Assembly: GCA_008477525.1 (NCBI GenBank)
Contig: SPDT01000001.1
Location: forward strand, 4,216,001 to 4,280,000
DNA: 64,000 nt
Reading direction: 5' to 3'
Source: Hypomyces perniciosus
Lineage: Eukaryota; Ascomycota; Sordariomycetes; Hypocreales; Hypocreaceae
Made by a program: the position numbers and the translations under genes. Under the pieces are notes generated by a model, which saw only the letters and a list, made by a program, of their open reading frames with translations, was not told the origin of the DNA and did not search any database. This document shows, in pieces, positions 1 to 11,400 of this stretch; position 1 is the first letter of the stretch; each line of letters begins with the position of its first letter.

Positions 1-760
1 TCGGCCTCATCCGAGTCAAGGGGCACCGTTTGTCCAGTTCGGAGTTCCACATCATCCCCCAATGTGAGTCGTGGTTTCGTGACAGATTCCAGGGCAGCGA
101 GATTACTAATGACAAGAACGCAGTCGTAGATATCAACGCCGATGATGAAGCTGAGCGTTGGCGTGTGAAGCATAATACCGGAAGGCGGAGACCAAGTGCC
201 GTCGGATTTCCTAGCAATCAAAATGCCCGAGCCTCCAGACCCCGTCATCCATAAACCGCTCCGCATGCATGTGAAGACGGCGATGCCGGCTGCATTTTGT
301 ATTATTCGTTTGGGGATTTTCTTGGGGATTTTGACCGGCGTTTGGGGTTCCATGGATGAGGGGGACGGCGGCGTATCATTATCATCCGGTGCTAAATAGC
401 CATCGACTGCAAGATGGAAAACCGACTACCGTTAGCATTCGGACCAACCAGGCGGAGGGCGGGAGGGAGCAGCGGGTAGCAGCCGGAGGGATCCGCAGGA
501 ACGAGGCAGGGGCGCATACCACAGAAGGATTTCAAGATGCGGGCAGCCTTGTCGCATTCCAGATCCAACGTTGCTGGCCAGAAGACCTCCTTGTGGACTC
601 GTTGACTGTCACTGTTCGCGGCGGCAGTGTTGATAGTGGCCAGGCCGTTGGGAGGCTGGGACGTGCTCAGCCTGTTGGACCAGCCAAACAGGCTACTGTG
701 CTTGGGGTTGCCGGAATGCCTCTTATCCCACGAGGGCAGGAAGGCAGAGACGCGCTGCAT
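1..760 (-). CDS. SYLF (DUF500/YSC84-like) domain protein, 3' part cut off by window edge
   Basis: Two exons are visible on the minus strand: 760..520, and 406 running off the window at 1. They are joined by a 113 bp GTATGC/CAG intron that closes a Val codon. About 215 residues are visible. Residues 54-80 (RVHKEVFWP through ARILKSFC) match the conserved lead-in of fungal SYLF proteins. The second exon carries the SYLF core: KIPKRIIQNAAGIAVFT, then the glycine-rich SGLWMTGSGGSG, then SFIIGVDIYDCVLVISN. Family knowledge: SYLF domains bind phosphoinositides, and yeast Ysc84/Lsb3 bundle actin at endocytic patches. Whether this protein ends in an SH3 domain cannot be seen here. The start at 760 (MQRVSAFLPSW) is the first in-frame ATG; the upstream frame stays open into low-complexity Leu/Gln codons without another ATG, so a further 5' exon is possible. 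Confidence 0.85.
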
Positions 761-2538
761 GATGGCGATCGGGGCCTCTCGGCCGTGGATAAGGTCGTCG
801 TCGTCACCAGGCGAGGAGGGCGCGTACACCAGAGAGAAGCGGGAAGGATGGTGAGAGAACGCAACCGCAGCAGGCTGGAGCCGGAGCCGCCGGTTAGTGT
901 CAATATCGATGACGATGACGGCGACACAGGAGGCAATGGGGAGGAGGAGCTGCTGGAGGAGGAGGAGGAGGAGACCAAGCGAGGAGAAAGGCTGTCTGTG
1001 GCCCTTAGCCTTGGTTCTGCCGCCGCTGTTGTGCTGCTGCTGGAGCCGCTGCTGGAGCCACTGCTAGAGCCAGTGGTCAAAGGGACGACGTAGCCAGACC
1101 TTGGGCCAAGGCGTGGCTCAGACGTGGCTCAAGCGTGGCGTATGCGTGGCTCATGTACGTGCCTGGATCTGGGATTGAAGGAGCCCCAGCAAACAGCACT
1201 AGCATGAAGCTACCAGAGGCTACCAGAGGAGGCGATAGGCGGTTGGAAAGCTTCACTGCAGGCGCTCTGCAGCACAGCTGGAAGAGCCAAGAGCCCATAG
1301 CGATCGCCGATTAGGGGGGGCCGTGAATCGACCACTCCGGAGGGCTCAATCCCGTCTGTGGCGTGAGTGGCTTCGGCTGGGCCAGGGGTTGGGACGGCTT
1401 GGGTGCATTGTTGAATTGGATGCCAGTGCAGGGGCGGGCCACTTTAAAATGGTTCGAGCCGGGCTGAATGAGAAGCAAAACCGAAATCTCAGAGTCCGCG
1501 CGCCCACCGCCAGATATATATATGTACTCGTACGAAGTACTAATATTACTCGTACTCTCTCTGTTGGATCCTGTTGAAGCAGTTGCAAAGGTGGCGCCGT
1601 ATAGGCCCGAAGCTGATGGCTTCGTAATATCGGCCTTTCTGTCTGTACGAGGACACCCGAACTACGAGTAAAGGCTGAGGGCCCTCGCATACTTTGTGCG
1701 CACATTTATCCATCCAATAAATATCATTACTACCAAGTACTTCGTACAAAGGGCTGCCTCGTTGGAATGAATGAATGCATCGTATCATGAACCCTGCGCT
1801 CGATGGCATCATCCATGTACGGAGTAATACTACTCCGTTCCGCTCAGAGTACCACATACTCGTACATGACGTGCCAATATCGATTATGTATGTACTTCTT
1901 ACATCCCGATAGTTCTCCGTATGTACTCCGTATGCAAGGGCAAATAAATGGCTGGGGTATTTGATGTCCGGCTCCATACTTCGTATATTGAGTGGAGTTG
2001 TACTAAATAATATTCCGAACATCAGTGCGAAGTACCGAACACTCAGGACTCTCTGCCTCTGCCTCTGCCTCTGCGGGCGCTCAGTGTTCACTTCCGTTGA
2101 GATAACCCCATGCCCAGGGCCAGAAGCCTGGTAATAATACCGTAGGATTTAGTCCTATTTCGGTACTTCGTAACTCGGTTGGATATCTGCTATTAATGGG
2201 GGTGTAGCAAATTAAATCATGCAGGGCCTCGAAAAAGAAAGTGGGCAACGGTACTCCATACTTCGTAGTAGTAGATGGTAATTTAAGTGATTTGAAAATG
2301 CTCCAACTAGCAGTACTACCTATTAAGGACAACTCCGTACAATGAATGCTGCGCAAACTTGTTGGTCACGGAACCTCCGGGAAACAAGAAGAAGAGGGAA
2401 AGCACGCGGATATAACACGCGGGGATAAAAGGCACTTACCTATATACATGGCGCACCTGGCACGACTCCTATTACCCTAGTCCTTGTCTCGGATAAAATA
2501 AAAAAAGGTTGGAATCAAGCAGACAGACCCTTTGACGC
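761..2538. other. Intergenic stretch: low-complexity leader of the SYLF gene and AT-richer spacer
   Basis: No gene is supported here. Positions 930-1075 are a purine-rich run of GAG/GGAG and CTG/GAG triplets; the Ser-rich and Leu-rich open frames across it come from repeat composition. From about 1500 to 2350 the DNA is AT-richer and holds several copies of TACGRAGTA or its complement (for example 1531, 1738, 1818, 1924, 1977 and 2163). About 180 bp before 2539 probably include the 3' UTR of the minus-strand gene. Confidence 0.6.
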
Positions 2539-4276
2539 CTACTGCTCAAGGCCCTCCAACGTCTCAACCGTGCCCTCGCGGACAAACGTAATCAGTCCAA
2601 CACCAAGAGTCTTTGTCTTGAAACCTGCTTCGCAGTAGTGGAAATAAAACTGCATGGCAATGCAACAGTCAGCTTATTGACACAGCCCAGGGCGGAGTGG
2701 AGTGCTGCGAATCAATGGGACAACAAGGGCCGGAACGCACCATCCATTTCCTCTTGAGCACTTCGAGAGCCTCTTCTGTCAGATTCCCGTTCTTCTCCTT
2801 CAGGGCGGGCACAATCTGTGACTCGAAATTGGCGTCGAAATTTTCCCCCCATTCTCGAAGGCATCTGCTGTAGTGTCCGCCCAAGTTAACAATTCGGTCG
2901 GGTATCATCGTGCCACCAGATCCCTGATGGGCCGCCTCGATCATTTTGGTCATTGTGGGAAGATGTGCTCCAGGGAAGATCTGTTCAAACGCGGTGAGTT
3001 GAGGTATTTTCAAACTGGCAAGGATAGGTGAGTTCTTACGTATTGGCGGATGAAGCTATTAATAGTTAATATCAACAATGATCAATCAATCAGTCAGCTA
3101 GTGGGTGGGATGACTTACTCGTTTCCTTCGTTGTAAGTGGCATACCGCTAGGAATCGTTTAGCCGCCATTGTTTATCGGCCAGGGGCTCTTGTACTCACT
3201 GTTTCGGGCATCGTGCTGGACTGGAAGACAGCGATGCCGCCATCCTTCTTCAGCAATTCATTGACCGTCCCAAAATACCGAGGAAGATGGTCCTTGCCCA
3301 CGTGTTCCAGCATCTCGATCGACACGACCTTGTCGAACTGCAACCCTTTCCCAGAGAGTTCACGGTAGTCTCTCAGGAAAACAGTAATATGCTTCTCGAA
3401 GCCGGCTGCTGCGATCCTCTCTTCCGCCTCCTGCTTCTGCTCTATTGACAGCGTTAGACTTGTGACTTGACACCCGGTCGTTCTAACTGCCTCAATGGCA
3501 AAGCTCCCCCACCCCGTTCCTATCTCGAGGACGTGATCTGTACTCTTTATCTTTGCCTGCGTTATGATCTCCTTCAGCTTGCGGACCTGTGCTTTTTCCA
3601 GGGTGTCTGTCCGGCTTTGCCTATCGTCTCTCGGTAGCCACATCGGGCACGAGTACGTCATGTCAGGCGATAGGAAAGCCGCAAACACCTCGTTTGAGAG
3701 GTCATAATGAGCCCTCACATTCTCCAACGACTTGGGTATTCTGTTGGATGCTCTGGCCCAGCCGGCCATCGTTGATGTTACAGACGACAAGGCACTCTTC
3801 ATGTCTGCCGTATCATCCCGGTTGTGGATCATAATCTAGAACACAGTTAGTCGGTGTTTCGAAATTCAGGTGAGTGTCACTGTTGCTTTTTAGGCTAGTA
3901 TACCTCCAGAAATGTGACCATGTTGCTACACTCGACTTCACCCAGCATATATGACTCAGAGAAACCCTGGGCATTGATGTCAGCTTTGTTGAGATGCATA
4001 TCTCAGGGGCTTTGTGCATCCTACAAGAGAGCCGCGTGTGAGAACTCGCCACCAGAATGCATTCTTCTTGATGATCAGGGTTGCAGAAAGCTCGCTAGGA
4101 TTTCCATGGCGTATTGTTTCGTGTTCAATGGTGTCCTCGACAATGATTTCTCCAACGATGATGCGTTCGAGAGCTGAAAGGATAAAGGTACGTGCCCAAC
4201 TCGAAAGGGAGTCAGACACGGCACGGAAGATAGAAGAGCCCGGCAAGGACACTTCACTAAGGCTAGCTGTTGCCAT
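2539..4276 (-). CDS. Cyclopropane-fatty-acyl-phospholipid synthase family methyltransferase
   Basis: Seven exons give 448 residues: 4276-4025, 3966-3904, 3835-3200, 3147-3119, 3055-3040, 2980-2741 and 2649-2539. All junctions keep frame and the total divides by three. The N-terminal part holds GFSESYMLGEVEC, typical of the family. The catalytic half has HYDLSNEVF, then TYSCPMW with the Cys of the active-site box, then the SAM loop VLEIGTGWGSFAIEA, then VSIEMLEHVG with the conserved Glu, then FIRQYIFPGAHLP. The family transfers a methylene or methyl group from SAM to the double bond of a phospholipid acyl chain. No membrane segment is apparent, unlike sphingolipid C9-methyltransferases with N-terminal helices. 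FQSST replaces the bacterial LHTIG box, as in other eukaryotic members as I recall them. It is divergent from the desaturase at 7004. The product, cyclopropane or methyl-branched, cannot be told from sequence. Confidence 0.9.
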
Positions 4277-7003
4277 GATGAAAGGTAAACAGATGCTTGA
4301 GTCTGGCGAATGGATGCCGAGTTAGAGTCTCTAGGAGTCGGGCTATGAACAAAGAGTTGGTCAGTTCTGGGAGAAGGATGCCTCACCTTTTATAAACAGC
4401 TGGCGCTGTTCTCTCTGGGGGGTAACAGGCTTCCCTAGACCACACTCGGAGTGGACCTGATCCGGTACTAATCTGTGGGCTCTTGTTAAAGCGATTGGTT
4501 GCCCTTCTATTCCAACTCGGCAAGTGCCGATGGTTGTATCAACTACCTAGTACTGCTAACTACTACTTCTCCAGACTAACAACCTGGTTGGTATACATCC
4601 CATTAAGGACTTCGGACCTAATCCTATCTCGTTGACGCTCAAGCGGTTCCATATCCTTCATTACCCTGAAGAACTTTCGTTCTCGTGATGATATGGCAAA
4701 CGCAATGTTGGGTCATGGGACACACGCAACACCCATCCAACATTCCGGTTGCGGCATATATTTCCCATGTCCCACGTAACTACTCTACGCAGAAGTCCAA
4801 CTAGGATCCAGGAAACGGAGAGGTTGAGCCTATAGTTCGATACGAAGCACTACTTCTCATGGGATGGCAAGGCTCGCCCGATTACGAGCAAGGGGCAATA
4901 ATAAGCACCACATCAATAGTAGTACAGTCTGTAGCCACCTACTAGTCCATAATCCGTAGTATGTTCCATATCCCGGCACTTCATCCTTGCTTTGGTAGTA
5001 ATTACCAGATGGATTTACTATCTTAGCATGAACCGTACGAGTACTAGACATAGTGTGGATGAGATTATGGACTGATGATAATCCAATGGGATTTCACCCT
5101 TGCTTCTCAACGTGGTAAGGTCCTAGAAGGTGGAACATTTTAGGCTAAGACTGAAATAGTGGAGAGGAGAACGTTCCGCAATACCCGTTGATGTCCGTGT
5201 TGTGGAACCAACTCACTTAGGCGACTGAAGATGACGCTATCTAACCATATCTTCATTAGTGTATACGGAGTTGTTTGAACTAGGTCGTTCCGATCAATCT
5301 CACCCTAGTTTTCAGTAGCCGCGCTTAGCATGGTAATGTAAAAACGACAACATTCAACAAACATTGATTCCATCAATCCCCCGGAATACAAGCACTGTAT
5401 CTGTAGGGCTGTTGCCGAGTACGGAGTGAAATACGAGTATTTGAAAGAGAAATATGTTGATCTAATTTGCGGCTATACGTATACTCGTAAGCTAGCCGTC
5501 GACTCATCTCGTCTCCTCGACAAGACTTCGAGAACGCTCAGCATTTCACGACTAAGTGTCAACCTCAGTAACGGATAGTTCCACATCACAGCACATTCCT
5601 TCATTCCAACGAACATTCCTTGATTCCCAACTAGCTTGCAACAACAGCCGGATCCGTAAGTCAATGACGATATCATGACAGCTAGATTTCCTAGATCCAG
5701 ATGGTCATGATCAATTAGGTAGCAAGTTTTTATGTATTGAAGCAGCAGCTTTTCCCACCTAACTTGGGATCAGCAAGAGTGTCGAATTCAATCATTTCAA
5801 TCCACCAATGAGCCCTCGTATTGTCGATCTGTGATTGATACTAAGCACAACTACGTCCTGAAAAATAAGCTTCAGCGCTTCGAAAGGCCCTTTTCTTACG
5901 AAAGATAACTCTGCCTTTGGCTAGTTGAAGGATTTATGGATTGTAGGATGTCTTAGAGAGAATGAAATTCTATTTTTACCGCGATAGACGTCCAAAACAA
6001 GTTCGTTGCCCATGCTCTTCATTTTGATATTGATCCTGCATATGTGGGTATTTTGTTACTATCCCATAGTAGCTTAATATAATGGGGAATCAAAGGACAT
6101 GTCCATTTCACGTCAGCACTAAATATCGCCATTTGTAGACTTTGTCAATCGGTATCAAAATGCCCATACTAGTGGTTGACCACAAATTCGATGTGTTGCC
6201 CGTGAGGCTAGTGAAATGCCGCCGTTGCCTGAGATCGACCCGCTTTTTCCTAGGGGCTAACGGGGTAGTACTAGGAGGATTACGGGGCGTTGTCTTAGTT
6301 GAATTTATTGGGATTTTATGGAGTAATGAACCTGAAAAAAAATTAGGTTCGTGGTGCTAATACGTAGACTACTACTAGTAGTTGCGGACCTTACGTTATA
6401 TTTCGTACCTAGACGCGCGGGAACTCTTTTTTTTCTTTTTCTTTTGTTCCGACTCTAATAGGACGACTCCGTATTCATTCGTACTAATAATACTGGCCTT
6501 ACGAACTACTCCGTAAATGCGTACTCGTAGAATATTCTCCCACAGCATACGCCATGGGTGTCTGGGAAATCAGGGGGTTTGCATCTGCATAAATCCGAAC
6601 TGCCTCTCAATTTATAGTACACACACACAACCTGCAAGGACTACGGAGTACAAGGGTTATTATTGAGCGGATGAATTGAGTACGAGGAGTCCAGGGGGCT
6701 GTATCTGTACAAGTCCGGGCGCGGCCTGTCGGCTTTTGTGTCGGTACAGTAATGATTAATAATATTTATTTATCGGCTGGATTCGCGATCACGATCAATA
6801 TCTATGCAGCTTATATTGTAAGGATGTGGCTCACCAGGCCCAAACTGGTAATGCCGACCATCTGTCATGGGTCTAGGTAGTATAAGGAGATCAACTCGGA
6901 TGCTGGAATGTTTCCATCACTTTTCCTGGGTCAGGATGCATAATTAAAACTCTAGGATTGCCTTTTGAAAATTCTCCATGTTTCGTCAATGCCGCTTTTG
7001 AAC
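4277..7003. other. 2.7 kb divergent intergenic region between CFA-family gene and desaturase
   Basis: No coding region is supported; open frames are short and unlike any family I know. The sequence is AT-rich with many small TA-containing words. TACGRAGTA-type motifs lie near 5409, 6478 and 6642. A pyrimidine tract (Ts broken by single Cs) lies at about 6427-6447. The region must contain the promoters of both flanking genes; I can point to no specific operator. Confidence 0.6.
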
Positions 7004-8498
7004 ATGGCTTCTCAATCTAAGCCCATTATGCCGCTCAGACAGCGCCTTGCAAGGGGTGCTTCTAAGACCTGGCGACTCATCGCCATGTTGCAGCCGCGAA
7101 ATATCATCTTCTGCATTGGATTGCCTATGTTAGGATTCTTCTGGAGTCTCTATCAGCCTCTTGTGTGGCGAACAACCGTTCTATCAGTCATTTTCTACAT
7201 CATCTCCGGCATTGGAATTACAGCTGGTGAGTTGTGAAGTCTCTGAACACAACACCTATTTTCGAGCTTACGAAACTATAGGGTACCACCGCCTCTGGTC
7301 ACATCGGTCTTTCACGGCTTCGGCTCCATTGAGATGTTTCCTAGCACTTGCTGGCGCAAGCAGCGTCCAAGGCTCTGTCCTCTCGTGGTCTCGTGACCAC
7401 CGGGCACATCACCGATACGTGGATACATCGAGGGACCCTTATAATGTCCAGAAAGGCCTTCTGTGGTCCCATATGGGTTGGCTCATCTTCAAGCCGGATC
7501 CAAAGTTGTTCGGACACGTCGATGTCTCTGATTTGGAAAACGACCAGGTAGTTCTGTGGCAGCATCGAAATTTCGCTTTTCTGTGTCTCTTCACCAGCTA
7601 CGCTCTCCCATCCATCATTGCCAAAGTTGGGTGGAATGATGGGCTTGGAGGGCTGCTGTATGCGGGAGTCATTCGGGCCTTTCTCTTCCAGCAATCCACC
7701 AACTGCGTAAACAGTCTGGCGCATTATCTTGGGGATCAACCATACGCAGACGCCAATTCGCCCAGGGATCACATAATCACAGCTCTGGTCACCTTTGGCG
7801 AGGGGTATCACAACTTCCACCACGAGTTCCCAGCCGACTACCGCAACGGCATTAGATGGTTCGACTACGATCCGACTAAGTGGTGCATCACACTTGTAAG
7901 CTTTACCCCGCCTTTTAGTAATACCCGTCGTCGTCTTTCCATGAAGTCTGAGCTTTCGCTAATCACTGGAGTCGTTTTTGCTCAGTGGGGATGGCTTGGC
8001 TTGGCTAGCCATCTGCAGGAGTTCGAGTCCAACGAGATAAACAAAGCGATCTTCCAGCAGAAGTTGAAGCACGTCCAGCTACTAAAGCGCCAGATCAAGT
8101 GGGGGCCCCCTCTGGAGACGCTGCCTATGTACTCATGGTCCGAGTTCCAAGCCCTCTGCGTTAACAATGGAGGCTCCGAGTATTTGGTCAGCATCTCGGG
8201 CGTCATCTACAATGTCAAGGCGTTTCTTGACAGCCACCCTGGCGGCCGGGCCCTGATGCTGGCCAATGTTGGGAAAGATGCTACAGCGAGCTTTCACGGT
8301 GGCGTCTACAGACGTAAGTGCAGTCTCAGTCTCAGTCTCAGTCCTAGTGTCCATCTCCAACGCCCATCATCTTTTGTGTGAGGTGTGCATTTTCTGACAG
8401 TTGCATACATATCAGACTCCAAGGCAGCCAGCAACCTGCTAGAGAATATGCGCTTTGGCGTGTTACGAGGAGGGGGTAAGGTTGAGGCTCATGACTAG
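7004..8498 (+). CDS. Acyl-CoA delta-9 (stearoyl-CoA) desaturase with C-terminal cytochrome b5 domain
   Basis: Exons 7004-7226, 7282-7895, 7986-8313 and 8416-8498 encode 415 residues. All three histidine boxes of membrane desaturases are present: HRLWSH, HRAHH and EGYHNFHHEF. The NSLAH box also lies in place. Hydrophobic stretches before the first box (NIIFCIGLPMLGFF and following) fit membrane helices of an ER enzyme. The C-terminal cytochrome b5 domain starts at YSWSEF and keeps the haem-ligand HPGG. The last intron closes a His codon (YRHSKAA). OLE1-type enzymes introduce the 9,10 double bond into palmitoyl- and stearoyl-CoA using electrons from b5. An upstream in-frame ATG at 6989 is possible; 7004 has the better context (aacATGG). 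The third intron (7896-7985) is 90 bp with no stop; removing it restores family alignment (TKWCITL to WGWLGLASHL). It may be a paralogue of the housekeeping desaturase. Confidence 0.93.
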
Positions 8499-11400
8499 AA
8501 TAAGACGGCAAGGCCCGGGCGGTTTCAGCCTTGCGAGATGAACGAGCTCGGCACTCGGAAACACTCGGCGAGAGTTAGATGGCTTATCTTAGTCCATCGT
8601 ACTTCGTACCCAAATGATTAGTACGAGTATTAGTACTATTCAGCATCGCCCTCTCTTCGGGAGGAGAGCAAATAACCATATCGACCCACCCTTGTCGGGC
8701 GTCAGCAGGCCCAGGTTCCACACGAAGCCATATGTGGTGGGTGGGGAGTGACATCGCGAGGAGGCTATAAGTGAAGTTATGGAGAAGATATGGATCTGAT
8801 GACTGTCACCGTTGGGACTACGAAGTATTGTTATCAGGGTATTACAATACGATTATCAACATCTGCATGAACAATGAGAGCGAAGAGAGTGAGACATAAA
8901 AGGTTATATTTTGATCATTGTACATAAGCAAGCAACCTTGCCATTGCTTATTTAAGCCGGGGTTGTGCTTTGTACGAAGTACACTACGAAGAGTTGAACG
9001 GAGTCGATATGAAGAATGAATGAATGCATTAGCTAGCTCCTCCCAGGATGTTTATATTACTACTCCGCAGCAGTACTAGCGAGCACGGAATAATCATGCA
9101 GACAAGGATCTGGGGCTTATTAGTGCATCGTAGGTGAACATGGCTTCCCAGGCCCGACATCTTGGGACAGCCCGGCAGTAGTAGTATTACTCGAATTGCA
9201 CCAGGGTCTGTAGGGCCAAGAGGGAGAGACCCGCATGTCTACGAAGTAAAATATGAAAATATGTACGAAGTACGAAGTACAGACAGATTAAGAATATACA
9301 CAGACACCTTTCCAAATTCAGTCAATGGTCCTCTTGCTTAAATTTACAGGTGGCTTCTGCTTTCGCGATTTCTTCCAATACTGGCAATAGGTCAAGGTAA
9401 ATACGAAGTAGTAACAGCGTTCAATAGCATAGTGTTGTCACATAACTAATGCACATTACTATTGTCGATTTCTACAGGCTTTTATTATTCCGAACGATCT
9501 AAACTTTATCTAGTATAGCCGAGGAAATTCCTTCAACTCAACACCTCTCTCACTTATCACTTTCAACGTCAACAACACACGCCGCACATCGCCACGCTAG
9601 CGCAGCGCCTATATCAACACTGCTATTATCAGTGCTGCAGGGAACTTCTAGGCGAAGCCATGTTTATCGATTAAATTTGCATGCAGCTATTGATAGTATT
9701 GCTTCGTAGAAAGAGTCGTAAAAGTGAAAGTCACATGCGAATTACATAGGTAGAAGGACCACTAACTGAATTTGGAATCATATCTACTCCGTATGCATAT
9801 TTCAATAAAGCCCCTCTTTTGCTTATTACGGTTATTTTAGAGATATTCTTATTTTCTTTTTTGGAGACCCAACCCCAGCACCCCCACTGGGTATGCAACG
9901 AGATTCGCCCTCTTGTCTTCTCCTCAGCTCGTGTGTGTATGTATACGAGCATGTTCAGGACCTAGAGAGAATTTATGTCGCGGTAGCCGCCGACACACCT
10001 CCAACATCTATTAGTTAGGGTGCTGGAAGCCAATGTTAACCTAGTTGCACTTGTAATCAATATTTCTCTCCATGTGACACGTCTGCATCCCGAGAGTCAC
10101 CCAACCCACACACTGCTGCCAAAGCGCTCGCTTCAGCATCACCAGATCGGTGCCAGCAGTACTCCGTAGTTTCTGCACCTATCATAGAGTTCTGATACAC
10201 TCTTAGTCAAGGTTAGTTGGTGTTTGATAAGTGATAGGTATCGGATGCTCGGCCTGGGAAATAAAGATGACATTGAGTCGCTTATTGCCGGGGAAAATTG
10301 CTTGACTCTCTCATCCAAGGTAACACAAACTCCACAAACCGTTGTCCACGCACCGGAAGCGGGATATCCCACAGACGTATCCCCTTTTCTAGACGGTTCG
10401 CTTAAAATCTTCTCCCAATTGAAAAAAAACAACCTTTTTGTGAGACTTGGCGTAATTTTAGTCCGGACCCTAGAGTACCATAATGTGGTGTAATAAGCAT
10501 CTTCTCACAACTTCAGCAACAAACCTAGTGTCATTATTCTCATCAGATCAAAGAACCAAGAAATATTACTGCTGCGCAGCGGAGCTCTGAGATGACCAGC
10601 CGATAAAGATTGACTTCATATTCCTCGACCACAATCAGATCATCGGCACCGAAGTATATTGTTTAGATCCGTTATATTTTCGATGCTTTTATAACTTAAC
10701 AAGCCCATTACAATTTACAGAATCCATTATGATTCATGGGCCAGTTCAACCCACGGGCCATCATAACTCGGCATCCCCGACCCATTACAACTGACGACTC
10801 ATTACATGAGACCCATTACTGCGCACGGGACTTGACTCAGAAACTAGGTAGATGAATAGACCTATAAACTGCTTGTTGAAGAATGCAACTGTAAAATCAC
10901 ATATCACATTTTAGTAAGCACTTGGTATGCGCAAGAATCTCACCACTCGACTAATCTGAACAATGCATACGCAAGCATTCACTCCACCATGACATCTGTT
11001 CTACGCCCTCCTTTCAATTCTTTGCTCTCTTATCATCTCTGCCTTGCGGTTTAGCTTTATGGGTAGGTACCCATTTATATGCTTACATAGACGTTGGTGG
11101 CTTTCAGTCAGCAGATACTCAATTGACTTGGATCTCGCATTATCTGTGTCGATTGAAATTAAATCGACGGCAATGCCGATACACATACTAAAAGAGTCAT
11201 AAGAATAAAGGAACTACCTTGTCGAAGTTTGTGTGTTTTTTTGCAACTCATAGACGAGAAGGCTAATTTTCAAGTGATACTTGTGAACTGATAATAGCAC
11301 CAAAGCTGAAGTCTTTTGAATCTATAACGTTAATACAAAGTATGACTATTTTCCATTACCGAGTCCCAGTTTCGAAACGAAAAAATTCATGTGATAACGT

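Noticed and set aside
356..1093. Plus-strand open frame of 245 codons and overlapping Ser-rich minus frame at the left end
   Set aside because: Both overlap the minus-strand SYLF exons or the adjacent GAG/CTC low-complexity run; the SYLF reading has clear family motifs and splice sites, these do not.
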